Part shown: piece by piece, positions 24,520-39,102 of the stretch
Layout: the number at the start of each line of letters is the position of its first letter
Position numbering within the stretch: the first letter of the stretch is position 1
DNA from: Podaxis mareebaensis
Lineage: Eukaryota; Basidiomycota; Agaricomycetes; Agaricales; Agaricaceae
Assembly: GCA_018524725.1 (NCBI GenBank)
Contig: JAEUWP010000180.1
Location: 434,001-498,000 of the forward strand
Length of the DNA: 64,000 bases
Direction: 5' to 3'
The notes under the pieces: generated by a model
The model's database searches: none
Told to the model about the DNA's origin: nothing
The model's input: the letters and a program-made list of their open reading frames with translations, nothing else
Translations under genes and position numbers: made by a program

Positions 24520-27496
<2,977 letters not shown>

Positions 27497-29173
27497 GGTT
27501 ACTGAAGTCCTGTAGTAGAACGGTATTAACCTAAGAGGGGGACAAGGCCTTCGTAGAGGAAAAGTAGTTGAGAACAGAAATCTAGTGCTTCCACATTTCA
27601 GCATCATGACAGACCAACCCAACGGAGTCATTATTGCAGATCGATCTGTCACGTGGCCGCATAAACTCGCAGTAAACTAGGCCAAATTTGAAATATTAAT
27701 TATCTTGGCCATTGGCGGCCCCCTTGCCCCAACTACTCTCTGGTTCGTAGAGTCTTGCTTTCATACTTTCAGCCGCCAGTAGTATGAGGATATCGAAGAC
27801 ACTCACACTATTCCGTCAACGGACACGATTGAAATGGATGCTCTTTTTTTGCGACACCGCAGTCGAGTGCACCCTGAAATCCCAGGAAGGCGCCACATTT
27901 CATTTGACCAAGTCCTCCCCCAGGCTGTAAAGAACAAGAAGTCAATTCACCCCACTTTACGACGGTGCCATCTCACCACCCCACATCGCTTGTAGTTCAT
28001 CAACCCGGTTTGCAGTCATCATTGATAAAACAGAACAAGCCCCCTCTTCAAGATCACAAACTTGATGTTCAGCGAAGCTCACCTTTACTCGGGAACTTGC
28101 GGTGGCTCTTGAAAAAGCATTTGCCTGAGACCCTGTCCCATGTGTGCTCTGTCGTAAATAGTCTTAATCGATATGGCCTTCGGGGGCTTGCGCAGGAAGC
28201 CAGATGAGTGGTGTGCAAAGAACCTTTTCTGTACTCTAATTCTGGATTCGTGTTCACAAGTTGACGAAGGATTCCATTTTGCGTGGGTACGAGAAGATTA
28301 TTCGTGAGTACACACAGTCTGACTTCCGAGATGGTACGGTGATATGATACTTCGACGTTCTCCAAGTGACATCAATCCTTATGCACATCTTGTCGGCTAA
28401 GTGGATGGCACCTTCTTATTTCCACGCATCCAAGTCAGGTGCGCTAGTACAATATGCCTTTTGGATCTACTGGATTGCTGATCCATCTTGGATGTGCCAG
28501 CTGCAGCGCAGCAAACTCAATCACGGTTTATGACAAGCTGGTAGCCAAATCAACACTTAAATAGCTCCGTGGGGCCATTCCATGCCTATCGGAAGCTTGG
28601 CTGGGACATGACAAGCAGGTTTGGTTTGGTTTTGCGGCATGAGCCACCAACGCCCAGGGCATCATCATTCAGGAGGGCTGGTAATCAGCATCATGGATCA
28701 CTGCTGCCTAGTGGGAACAGAACATTCGCCCATCCTCTGATCTTCTCTAGTAAGCTTCTCAAATTGACCTGTACAGCATTTTCGTCCAGATAACCAGGTG
28801 GCTCAGTTCCAAGATTGGACACTATTTTCCACACAAGGTCCAAGGGTCCTGGTTCGTCCACTATTCCCTGTCACTAAAAGTTTAACACCGTCCCTCAGCG
28901 CTTAATATTAGCACATGCCGTCAATTCTCAACAGCTTTCATCAAAAAAGCAGGGTCTGCTAATTAATTCAGGTGCAAAGTATTTGGAGTGCCTGCTACAT
29001 TTGTCACAACGGAATAAATAGGCCCTTTGTGTGTGTTAAGGTAAGGCCTTGCTCTGATCATCAGCAACCTACGTATATAAATCTCGGTGTCCTCCTGTAA
29101 CGGTTCCCCTCGGCGCTCCCTTTCCCCGGTATCCCCCCTGCTTTACCTTGCACAGTCACCTTGATACGACGAT
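27497..29173. other. Divergent intergenic stretch
   Basis: Upstream region of the cysteinyl-tRNA synthetase and of the first WOPR gene. No gene is recognised. TATATAA at 29074-29080 is a likely core promoter of the WOPR gene. Confidence 0.55.
29074..29080 (+). promoter_or_regulatory. TATA box of the first WOPR gene
   Basis: TATATAA lies 94 bases before the ATG at 29174, followed by a pyrimidine-rich stretch suitable for a transcription start. Inferred from position only. Confidence 0.5.
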
Positions 29174-30324
29174 ATGCAACGTCCGACATGCGTTGGAATC
29201 CGTGTGCGGTCCACCCAGGATGCGCAAGTTATCTTCCATGCTGTTCACCTCAAAATATTACCTATCATTACGCGGCGTCTGGATACTGAAGAGCGCCGCG
29301 AAATACGCTCGGGCTGCGTATACGTCTGGGAAGAGCGCAGTCCCAATACGGAAGCTATTGGGATGGTACGAATCGCTGCGATTCTTGATATCTTTTCACT
29401 GATCATTGGTCAAGCAGGTAGGGATCGAACGGTGGACCGACTCTCGAAGTTGGGGACCTAGCCGCGTCAGAGACGTGGGTACTCTCTTTCATGCAATTCG
29501 AATCTTATTCCCATTCACAAATCGCTTTTAGGAATTTCTATTCTACCATGAGAGGGAGCGGTCGCCCGTCGAGTTGGAGATGACATCTGACTCTGACACA
29601 ACGTATGTGATATTCACCGGCATCGGAAAAACTCACGATACGTTTGTCACTGACATGCTGTGTGTGTTATCTATTTTCAGACTCACGAGCAATGGGCCGT
29701 CACCTCCCCGAGTCCGAAGAAGGAGCCTTATCAAACAAACATATTCCGTGCTTGTCCAAACAACACGAGGCCGGCGAAAGTGGCACCTTAGTACGTCTCC
29801 CTTTGTAGGCGACCTATCAGGCGCAAAGAATGCTGATTCGTTATCGTATGAATAGCCGCGTACTTTACCGAGGACACACTCGAAAATCTCCGCACCATTG
29901 ATGACATCCCTGAACTGGCGTCTCTGCATGTCCCACCAGGGAAATACATAAGTGCTCGATCTATCAACAAGAACCCTAAAGCTGGTCCATATCCTATGCA
30001 TAGCGGTTTCGGCAGGTGGGTAACGATCTCCTATAAGAACTTTGGAACACATTGATGCTGATTGAGATGCTGTTATTGTTTATCACGGCTCATCACACTC
30101 CATAATGCTCTTAACTCTCGTTTGACAGTGATAGGATGCCGCGGCTATATAAATCTCCAGTGCGGCCACCCCTTTGGAGTTGCAACGGGCAACAGCGTGG
30201 GCTCCTTGCGCCACTGGAATATCTGGAGAGGGCTGCGCCTCATCGTCGGCACCCTATGGACGAGAAGGCGCTCATGTCCTTCTCATGTCACCTCACCCGT
30301 GATCTTTATCGCAGAGTGTGGTAG
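29174..30324 (+). CDS. WOPR (Gti1/Pac2 family) transcription factor, copy A
   Basis: WOPR proteins (Wor1, Ryp1, Pac2, Mit1) are DNA-binding regulators of morphological switching, mating and virulence-type programmes in fungi. Six exons fit by splice signals and frame: 29174-29365, 29418-29474, 29532-29602, 29681-29790, 29856-30015 and 30129-30324, giving 261 residues. The N-terminal WOPR half reads MQRPTCVGIRVRSTQDAQVI, RRLDTEERREIRSGCVYVWEE, then GIERWTDSRSWGPSRVRD and EFLFYHERE. The second half is LIKQTYSVLVQTTRGRRKWH followed by TAYFTEDTLENLRTIDDIPE and VPPGKYISARS. The final exon carries the LAPLEYL and HPMDEKALM motif shared with copies B and C. It is the shortest of the three, with almost no low-complexity tail. 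Confidence 0.88.
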
Positions 30325-31631
30325 CCCAAATGGCAGTTTCTTCTATACCCTTGTTTTATCTTTGAAACACCTTTCCCCCTCTCGTTTAGGTGCTATATAC
30401 CCCGGTAACCAGACCTCTTTCGGTAAGGCCGGCTCGCTATGTATAAGCGCGGGTCGTCGCCTGGGTTTCGTAATTGTATTTATTCACCCGAAACTGTATT
30501 TGTTGTATCTGTCATTCCTTCCCGCTGTCGCATTGCTATGTTTTGTAAATGCTGTTATGTTGTTGTCTGTGCTTTCGTCACTGTTATGCCGTTATTATCT
30601 GTTGATATACACGCTCTCGGACCAAGAAACCATGTTTAGGTAGATTTTCTACTATGGAATTGAGGCGTTTTCGTTTGGGAATAGAATGAGCTTCGGAAGA
30701 AGGCCACTAGCGTCCGATGTCAGGGTGCATGAGAATGAGATGGGTGGAAAGAGGAAATTCTGTGCGTGTGTGTGGTTGGAATTCATCCGGCTTCCTCCTT
30801 GATCGGACCAACGACTTATGTAGTTATATAAAGCAGGGCAGGGATGTCGGTCTCCATTACTTTGAATTGCTGCCATTGCTCGCTTTAAAGCCCTGGTTGT
30901 GTTGAGGTTTCCAAGTTTGAGGGTGGAAGCAAGGGGTCCAGGAACTTGACGGAGATTGGACGAATGGGGTATATGTCAAGTAGGCTTTATGGTATAGCCT
31001 GATTGTGATGGGGTGTGAATGTGTAAAGCTTATGGGTGATAGACAGCGAAGGACAACGAAGAGAAGGGAGGGTGTATGTGATTCTGAATTGTGGGGGATT
31101 GAAATGTCGCGAAGGTGTTGGGTGATTATGTCAAGTCTGATCTTATCGGGGACAACCTGAGAAAACATCACCGCGAAGCGGCGTATGGGATGACGTCGAG
31201 AGGCAGGGGAAATTGTACGTTGACTTGTGTTAGCTCTGCTGGGACTTTGTGGTTCAAATATATGATAGGTGGTAGATAGGGACCTTGGAGAGAAAAGTTT
31301 TTTTTTGGTCCCCCGATCAGGTGGGGGACGCCACGAAGAGGGTGGTTTGGCCGAAAAAGGATGGAAGTCTGGATGGTGTTACGAGAGCGTGGAGGAATTC
31401 GAAGCAGGTCAGCGGGGACCTGAGGGGAGTGTGGTTGGGTGTTGTGAGTGGGGGATGTAGATAGTGGTGGCCAAAATGCAGAGAACAATTAAAGTATTTG
31501 GCTTGTATCTAGATGTCCCAAAGAAGTGGGTCAAGACGGAGAGCTAATTAATTAGAGAACAGGGTCGGAGGGGTTCATGCATATGTATATCCCACACTGC
31601 GCTCCATAGCCGTCTCCTCCTCTTTCCGCAT
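30325..31631. other. Spacer between the tandem WOPR genes
   Basis: Downstream region of copy A and promoter region of copy B. Minus-strand open frames at 30857-31171 and 31168-31488 are low-complexity and family-free. No relic of a third tandem copy was seen. Confidence 0.5.
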
Positions 31632-33464
31632 ATGCAGCATCCAACATGCACCAACATCCGCATCCGTTCCATCCACGATGCCCACAAGATATTCTATGCC
31701 GTTCAGCAGGGCCTCCTCCAGATGGTCACTCGTAGACTCGATGCCGACGAGCGCATGCAGCTCCGTACTGGCTGCGTCTATGCTTGGGAGGAGCGCGGTC
31801 CACACACTGAACTCACTGGCCTTGGCATCGAGCGCTTCACCGAGGGTCGTCGGTGGTCGCCCTCGCGTGTGCGAGACGTGCGTATTGTCTATTGTTGTTG
31901 TACACTAGATTGAGGCTGATGCACCACATACGTTGCCCAGGAGTTTCTCTTTTATTATGAAAAATACTCCCCATCTCCCGACTGCGCGAACCCGTGAGTG
32001 ATCCGTAGAATGACTAGGCAGGAATGGCCCATCATGTCGGTTTTTATGAAGGCACCCACCACGCGACTGGGACCCTCTTGTGAAGCAAACCTACTCGGTA
32101 TGGGTCGAGACGGACAAGGGCCGGAGAAAATGGCATCTCAGTGCGTCTCTCGTCTCACTTGGCGGGCACTGGCTCATGTATGCACATATATTCTACTTTT
32201 CGCAGCTGCCTATTTCACTCAAGCGACCGTTGACCAGCTGGGATCGATAGATGATGTGCGAGTCGTACGGGACCTTGTCGTGCCAGAAGGTATATTCAAG
32301 AGCACCAGAGTGACCAAAGCCCGCAACAAGACGGACGAAAGTCGGTCTGGCGAATCCTCAAAGTCCTCCAGTGCTTCCACCGCCAATCTTTCGAGATATG
32401 CTCCCTTCCCAGCACCGACACTTCCCAGCCAGCAGGACTCTTCTGGTCAGGTTCTCATGTATCAGCCGTACCCCAACCACGATGCATCCGCTGTTCATCA
32501 GCCACCCCAGGTACGAGACGATATCGGGGTTCCGCCGGTTCAGCAATATCCCACCGCCGGTGCTTCCAACCCCAACCCTGCTCACAGCAGCGGCTTCCGG
32601 GACCCAAATCAGTACCATTCCCAGGGTTACCGCTCGCTCCTTCCATCCTCCCATCCTCGTTCAGCCACAAATCATCTCCATGACCTTTCAGGGTACGGCT
32701 CTGGGTCCCAGCAAATACCTGTCAAGTTTCCTGCCACCGACTTGCGGCATCCGTCCGCGGCCCTGTCCCAGGTTCGACCGGAAGGTGAACGAATGCCATC
32801 TTCTCACTCACACTCTCTATCTTCTATCCACGCCTCCGCGGACGGACCCTCGGCGCCTTCACATAGTAATGCAAATGTCATGGGGGCATATACCTCTAAC
32901 GCGCATACTTTCCCGGCAATTGCACCCTCGGAGTGGACTGCTGGCACTGCTGGAACTCTCGGCCCACCGAATTCTTCAATTTATTACGGTGACCGTGCCG
33001 GCGATATTCCGACTTCTGCTGCTGCGCAAAGCACCTCTTCTTATCCACAATTACACAATGAAATAATCACCGATACCAGTGCGCATTCATACCAACCAAT
33101 GCAGTTTTTAAACCCTCCCCAGGGGGACCCCACTGCCGGAGGTAGCATTTCGCGTTCGCCTCTGCCGCCTCTGAGCATGCTCCAGGAAACCTATTCCATT
33201 TCATACGATTTCTCCGTGTCAATGGTTTCCTCAAGTGGAGGGGCATCCAGTTCTACAACGTTCAACGACCCCCCTTCGTCTGCATCCTCTGTCTCCAGCA
33301 GCTCTCAGAAATCCAGGACGTCGGTTTCCGGATCGAACAAAGCTGGCGGACCATGTAGAGATTTGGATTTGGCACCGCTGAATTCGCTCGCGCGGCTTCA
33401 TCCGTACCGCAGGGAACCCATGGATGATAGGGCGTTACGGTTGCTTGGACCTAGGTCTACATGA
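31632..33464 (+). CDS. WOPR (Gti1/Pac2 family) transcription factor, copy B
   Basis: Same family as the neighbouring upstream gene, in tandem orientation. The ATG at 31632 opens MQHPTCTNIRIRSIHDAHKI, then RRLDADERMQLRTGCVYAWEE and GIERFTEGRRWSPSRVRD in one long exon, so it lacks two introns that copy A has. An intron leads to EFLFYYEKYSPSPDC. Next is LVKQTYSVWVETDKGRRKWH, an intron, and AAYFTQATVDQLGSIDDVR. The second half is followed by about 370 residues rich in Ser, Pro, Gln and His, a likely disordered activation region, and by the shared terminal motif (LAPLNSL ... REPMDDRALRLL) before the stop at 33464. The GRRKWH segment is important in WOPR DNA binding and is intact. Expected location is the nucleus. 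Confidence 0.88.
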
Positions 33465-34835
33465 CTTCGCATATATCTTGAGTTTGTATATGGGTTTCTG
33501 GCTATTCCCCTGGATTCATCTACGCGCGTATACTTCAGACCATTTGGCAGAATGTTCGAATTTCTTCCACCGTCTTCCTTCAGTTTTTCTTTTCGCCTGA
33601 AGTTCCGAATCGATCAACATGGGGTTATTTCCTTTTCACGCATTCTGGCTTCCATTTCTCTGGTTTTATCTCGTGGCGGCGCACCCGCATCTACCTATCA
33701 GTTACCATCTATAATATACTCCTGCTCTGTGCTTTTGCAGGGCTCGGTTCCGTCTGCAATTGCCTCCGATCCTGCTCCCGGTTTCGTCACGAATTTGATC
33801 GGAGTTGTGTGTTGTTGCTATACTTTTTTCTTGTTCGGTTCTTGGTTCCAACTTCCCTCTCTCAGGTTTCCACATTGACCGTCGATGTTACTCCTTTCAG
33901 TTGCTTTGTCCAGGGCCTCGTCCCCCTTTTTGACACGCCAAGGACGATTCAATGCGAGACCTCGATCGATGCATGAGTCCCATGGCCTGGTTGTACCGGG
34001 TACAAAGTTCAAGGACTATGTATTGCGCCCAAATCGATCCTTTCCCGCAGTCTTTAACCCCTCACAAACTTCCTTCCGTGCACAAGTGATTCAAGAGATT
34101 TGTATGCCCATCTTGTTTAGCATTTCCCCATCGGTAAACAATCATTTGTTACACTGATTTCGTTCGGACCTCCTACAACTCAATCGCGATTCGCTAATTC
34201 AACTGCCGGTTTCAAAGGGGGATATCTTTTCTTAAACCGGGTACGGAAGAGGAAGGTGATATATTACAGGTATGAACAAGACGGGTGGGTGGCACAAAAC
34301 CAGGGGAGGGGGGGGTCCAAAATACGTATGTAATGGATGACGATATCTAAAAATGCGAGTTATCACACCACCTTCTGAACGTCCTTTCTTTTCCCCATTC
34401 TATTTCGTATATGGCCTGGGCTTCTGGGTCAGGTTGACGAATCGGACGAGCGTGATGGTGGCGAGGTGCGAGTCGATGCTAGTAAAGACCGTTTAGTTGT
34501 TTGATTGGGAATCGTATATGGTGTCGCGGTTGACCGCTGGAAACATTTTTGTGAAGTTAGTTGGTTTGGTTCGTCGTTGACGGTAGCCGAATTTGCAAGG
34601 ACAGACAGCGTAGTACAAGAGCTTGCAGATGCCAAACGGGGATGCCAGCGAGAGAATGAAAAAGAGATTGTTGCATGAGGGAAATGATATGTGCATTATG
34701 GAATGAACCGGGTTGAGAGAATTATCGGGATGGCAAGCAAGAAAGGCACGGATAGCGATGAAGAAAAAAACGGAGAAATGAAGTGAGTTCTTCAGAAAGG
34801 GAATGGCCAGCGCCAACTGGGAGTATAGAGGTTGT
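33465..34835. other. Convergent 3' region
   Basis: Lies between the stop of WOPR copy B and the stop of the TFIIA gene. It holds a G-rich run near 34300 and short ORFs only; probably two 3' untranslated regions. Confidence 0.5.
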
Positions 34836-36071
34836 TTACCACTCGAACTCGCTGCAAGATATAAGTTGTCAATGATATAGACTAACAGCGAGAGCGAAGG
34901 TGGAAGTTACCCAGTGCACTTGGCAAACAGATAATCCTTGCCATTAATGTGGATCATGCCGTCCTTCAGGATGCACTTCCACTTGTTCTTAACGCGAGCG
35001 ACCTGTAGCCGGTATGAGCGAACCGAACATCAATCCACTGCAAGGTGACGCACCTTGTCATAAGTGCAAAACACGATATCAGTGTCTCCAGACCCTCCTT
35101 CCTCCGCCTCTGCCTCGTTCTCGGTGTCGGAATCATCCAAGTCGCTATTGATTGCCTCCTCGTCCTTGCTCACGGTCGATTGTTGCGATGATTGTACAGC
35201 ACCAGGCTGAGGCAACGAAGGATGAGAAGGCCGAGGAGCGTATCCCGTAGGCTCAGGGGAATCCTCTTCACCAGATGACTCTGATGGTCCATCAACCTGC
35301 GGTATCCGCTGTTGTTGCGCAGGTGGCGCTGGTTGACCTCCAGTTGCGGGTGGGGCGGTGGCATGTCCATTCGGTGCAGCACCTAGTTGCTGGTGATTTG
35401 CAGGTGGTTGAGCTTGTGCAGGTGCAGGCGGAACATAAGGACGGGCACTGGGAGCTGGTGCTTGCGTCTGCGGAGTACGATTATTGAACGAAAGAACGCT
35501 TGTCTGACCTCCTGGGTGTGGGGCGGCTGGAGGCGGTAGAGTTCTGTTCAAGGTGGGACCTGGCAGAGAAGGGATTGTATAGACGTTCGGGGCGAGCATG
35601 TACCGTGTGTCTACAGGTTCCGACTTCACTTGTGGTTGACCTGCAGCGGTGGTCATTGAAGCATAGGGGTTGGCGGCGTAATGCGCTTGCATCATATGCA
35701 TAGTATGTGGAGGGTATGCATGATGCGTTGGCTGGTGCGGCGGGGCGACGGGCTGCTGAGGCTGTTGTGGTGTCTCGAACTCAGCCACGTGTGATGCTAT
35801 GACTTTTGTCTCCCATTTCTGCATGAATAAGATACGGGTAAATTAGATCATAGGAGGGGGAAGGAAGGGTGACTTACGTTTTGCAATTCAGCGAGGACAT
35901 CCTCTGAGACACCATATTCGTCGAATTCGGATTTAATGTTCGCGATAACATCGTCAATAACAGCTCGATAAATGGAAGGCTCAATAATCCCAAAGAAATT
36001 TCGTTGTTAAAACCGGGCGCTCTACTACAGGGAGTAATTGGTGAGCAGCTCACCACTATCTTATTGGACAT
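34836..36071 (-). CDS. TOA1: Transcription initiation factor TFIIA large (alpha/beta) subunit
   Basis: General factor that stabilises TBP on the TATA element for RNA polymerase II. The ATG at 36071 gives MSNKIV; an intron leads to PSIYRAVIDDVIANIKSEFD and EYGVSEDVLAELQN, the conserved N-terminal four-helix-bundle half. After another intron comes KWETKVIASHVAEFE and a long Pro/Gln/Ala-rich spacer. The acidic block NSDLDDSDTENEAEAEEG precedes the C-terminal beta-barrel half, GDTDIVFCTYDKVARVKNKW, KCILKDGMIHINGKDYLF and KCTGEFEW. The last exon, coding EFEW after an intron, sets the stop at 34836. Domain order and length (about 340 residues) are normal. It shares a 518-base divergent promoter region with the small coiled-coil gene. 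Confidence 0.93.
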
Positions 36072-36589
36072 CTGTGATTTCTAGTCGCCGTTGCCAACGT
36101 TGAGGACAGTGACTACGCCGCTACGAGGAGCCGACGTGCGAGGTGGTGGGAATGAAGTAAGGTCCCTTTTATACTACATGCACATCACTGGAAACCCAGG
36201 AGGTTTCAAACTCCGACATAGCATTAGATTGAGTCGAGCTTTCCCACGCACAGACCTCTCAATCGTCCTGACAGGCTCCCAGACCCCACTCCTCCATGCT
36301 GGAGCGCAGAGGGGTGCCGTGAACCTTGAGCGCCACGATCATAATCAGAACGGCCTTGGAGAATGGTGCCTCTTACACATTCACTCCAAGATGATTTCAT
36401 CGCTCATGCTATTTGGAGGATTGCATGTGCCATCAGCGAGGACCTAGCCAATAGCCTACACCCTCATCTACCAAGTAAACTATGGGAGGGGCCACTGACG
36501 TCCTCTGCTATTGGAGTTATTGAGCATAGATATAAGGCGGTTGCATATGAGTATAGCGAGGTAAATAAGGACCCATCTCGGAGCTTCAA
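36072..36589. promoter_or_regulatory. Divergent promoter region of TFIIA and coiled-coil genes
   Basis: 518 bases between two opposite start codons. No gene is seen. It must hold both promoters; no single element stands out beyond AT-rich stretches near 36530-36560. Confidence 0.4.
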
Positions 36590-37116
36590 ATGCCTCTCTT
36601 TAGATCCAAATCCCGTTCTCCTCCCGACGAAGATTGGAACGAATCCCCCAACCGTAGGGGGAGCATGTTCTCTAACAGATCTTCGCCTACTTCGCGTAGT
36701 AACGGCGGATCCGGGAAAGGTCTTTTCGGGTCCGTGGGTGACTCCAGTCCTGACCAGGATAACCGCAATGGAAGGAGGCGCAGTGGGGGATTCTTCGGCA
36801 TAGGACGCAACAGTGATCGTAATATCATTCAGAATGACCCTAGTATCGTGGCAGCTCGCCAAAAGGTCACCAGTGCAGAGACTGCTGAGAGGGAGGCGGA
36901 TCAGGCACTTGCACAAGCCCGGAACAGGGTCAGGGAGGCAAGACAGCATGTCGAGACGTTGGAACGTGAGACGCTTGAAGAGTAAGTAGTTCAATTTTCA
37001 TTTTGCATTGTGCATTGGTTGATCTTGTTCGGTACAGAGCGCGTCGCGCACGGATGAAGCAGGCAGAAGCCAAGGTTGTCCGGAAGAGCGCTAAATCCCT
37101 TGGGCGACATGGTTGA
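36590..37116 (+). CDS. Small coiled-coil protein of unknown function
   Basis: I do not recognise a named family. The ATG at 36590 opens MPLFRSKSRSPPDEDWNESP, then a Ser/Arg/Gly-rich region with repeated FF-G patches (GLFGSVGDSS, GGFFGIGRN). From NDPSIVAARQKVTSAETAER onward the sequence is a strongly helical heptad-like segment of Ala, Arg, Glu and Gln, a likely coiled coil. An intron (about 36982-37037) with clean GTAAGT and CAG borders continues the helix as ARRARMKQAEAKVVRKSAKS and the stop falls at 37116. The conserved splice site placement and consistent composition across the intron support a real gene. Small proteins of this layout are common in agaricomycete annotations. Confidence 0.72.
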
Positions 37117-37263
37117 AAATAATTGAAACGACGTGTTTTGGACATATTGAACATTCATACTGCACAGTTTGTAATGCCGTGTACTTGTAATCTGTAGTCA
37201 TCGTCATTCGCTATGTAACAACGGGACACCCAATATGATACTCACAATGGTACTATACAATGA

Positions 37264-38838
37264 TTAAAAATAACTACCAGCTCCTGCATAGTTCACCGTC
37301 CTTGGAGGAGGATTAGTCGACGATGTTGGCGATGCTGGCGGCTCTTCATTCAGCTCAAGCGCATCCGCTTGTCGCTGTACGTCCTCCAAAGATCCGGGAC
37401 CAAATGCAGGTGCCGGAGGAGTGTAGGGGCGCATTTGGGCAGCGGCAAGCCCTGCGGGAATACGTGCCTGAAGATCTGCTTGACTTGAAACAGGCTGGAA
37501 GTGTAACTAAGAGACGATCAGTCCTGTCGGTAACATCAGGACCAAAGATAGAGCTCACCGAGTCGTTCATCTTCTTGTAATACTTGTAGAAAGTGTTGGT
37601 ACTCTCCAACTCGTCCAAGATCTGGCTTTTCCTCTCCTTCTCCCTGTCTCCCTTGCCGAAGTGTAGTGTGAGGTTGCTGTCCTTCAACTCCTCCAGTTCT
37701 TTCTTCGCCCATGCAAGGAACGCTACCGCATCTCCAGCCCTATCCAATCCGCCATTTTCGCCTGCCTCGACCCCAAGCCATTTATGCGAAAGGGCCGTGT
37801 GGAAAGCCGTCTTGTCCGTCAAGTACTTCCTCACTTCTGCTGAAACCTCGGTCCCACTGGATGCCTTTGCCAAGGTCTTTGCAGATGTATACAACGATAC
37901 GCATTCAAGGTGAAGTTTTGCAATAAAACTTGGTGAAGGGTGAGACTTGGGTAGAGGCGGTCCTGGCGAAATATTGCTTTCGAAGGCCGCCTTCGACAGA
38001 TACTTGCGAATCGCGAGCGACTGTGCATCAGCTAACGCCATCCTGGACGAGTCAAGGTAAATTGGAGTCTAGTCGAAAGAGGTGCATTTACGCACTTGAC
38101 CAGGGCAGTATTGACCTCTTGCTTAAGGTCTGGTGGCCGCGCAAATCCATTCAATCCGCCTCCCCTATTCACCTCCCACTCGGGTAATAGCGTACCAGAG
38201 ATGTACGAGAAAACACCACTAGCCTTGCACAAGAACCCGAACGCCACATTCAATTGTTCATCCTTTCTCTTTCGTTGAGCCTCCGTTATTGTGCGGTCGC
38301 GTTCATACGCGCCAATTGAGTGTACCGTAGCATGGGCCAGATTCGAGAGCGCGAAAGCATAGGTGAGGAGAGCGAAAGCGAGGTCCGCATACAGTCCGGG
38401 AACAGAAAGGCGTGGAGAGTTGTTGAGTAGGTTGTTCGAGAGTGTAGTCCTCCAGCTGAAGGCTAGATATAACGCTACTTAGACCCGTGAATGTTCGATA
38501 TGAAGCGATGCTTTCGCACAAGGTTCCGATTTGAGACCGATGTCGTCGTGAGCGACACAGTTGATAAGTCCGCGTATCAGGGGTATATACTCTTCCAGTA
38601 ACTTTGAACCTTCAGAGATATTGTGATATGAGAAATAAGTAGCATTTACCTTGATCAACGACAAGTAATCCTTGGCATCATCTTCTGTTCTTTTACTTGC
38701 CTTCAATGCGGTTCGAATATTGGCTCGAGCTTGCGTTACCTCTAAAATACGGTTAGCGTATATCTTATCCGTGCTCTGATCAACACAGAAATCTGCAAAA
38801 GAGGCAGCTCCAGTTGTCGGCAGTTCATAGAGATACAT
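37264..38838 (-). CDS. palC: BRO1-domain pH-response protein PalC
   Basis: PalC links the ambient-pH receptor complex to ESCRT-III (Vps32) at the plasma membrane in the Pal/Rim pathway. The ATG at 38838 gives MYLYELPTTGAASFADFCVD. The BRO1 domain follows in pieces: ILEVTQARANIRTALKASKR, LEEYIPLIRGLINCVAHDD, LSNLAHATVHSIGAYERDRT, QLNVAFGFLCKASGVFSYIS, LADAQSLAIRKYLSK and LHLECVSLYTSAKTLAKA. KKMNDS joins over an intron (about 37510-37559) to LHFQPVSSQADLQARIPAG, a conserved PalC end block; the protein stops at GAGSYF, 37264. Reading without that intron gives a false tail. The gene is divergent from PIG-U with a tRNA gene between them. Confidence 0.9.
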
Positions 38839-38938
38839 GGGCGGTGGGATCAAGGAGGGAAGCTGTGCATGATGACGGAAATATGATTGAGAATGTCAAA
38901 CCAAATGAAAGAAAAGGAAAAAGACCGATATATCCATG

Positions 38939-39012
38939 TGAGTCGACCCAGGTTCGAACTGAGGACCTTCTGTGTGTTAGACAGATGCGATAACCAACTA
39001 CGCCATCGACCC
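38939..39012 (-). tRNA. tRNA-Val (anticodon AAC)
   Basis: On the minus strand the sequence folds as a complete cloverleaf. The acceptor stem GGGTCGA pairs with TCGACTC (one G-T pair), and the D arm has stem GCG/CGC. The anticodon stem TCTGT/ACAGA encloses loop CTAACAC, giving anticodon AAC. The T arm CTCAG/CTGGG has loop TTCGAAC. The discriminator base is A, and there is no intron and no encoded CCA. A run of five T follows shortly after the 3' end, suitable for RNA polymerase III termination. It sits between palC and PIG-U. Confidence 0.93.
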
Positions 39013-39102
39013 CTGTGAGTTCTTGCCTTGTTGCCTTTTCGGGACACTGGTCGCTCCGACCAAACTTGGTTTAGTCACTGTCATTTGGTATTTGTTGATT
39101 GC

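Noticed and set aside
29411..29480. tRNA-like T-arm (GTTCGATCCC on the minus strand)
   Set aside because: No matching acceptor stem or D arm could be formed, and the sequence is fully explained by an intron end and WOPR exon 2.
30062..30643. 193-codon plus-strand frame with hydrophobic sequence
   Set aside because: Its first half overlaps the last exon of WOPR copy A in another frame; the conserved WOPR C-terminal motif fixes the true frame, so the rest is 3' region.
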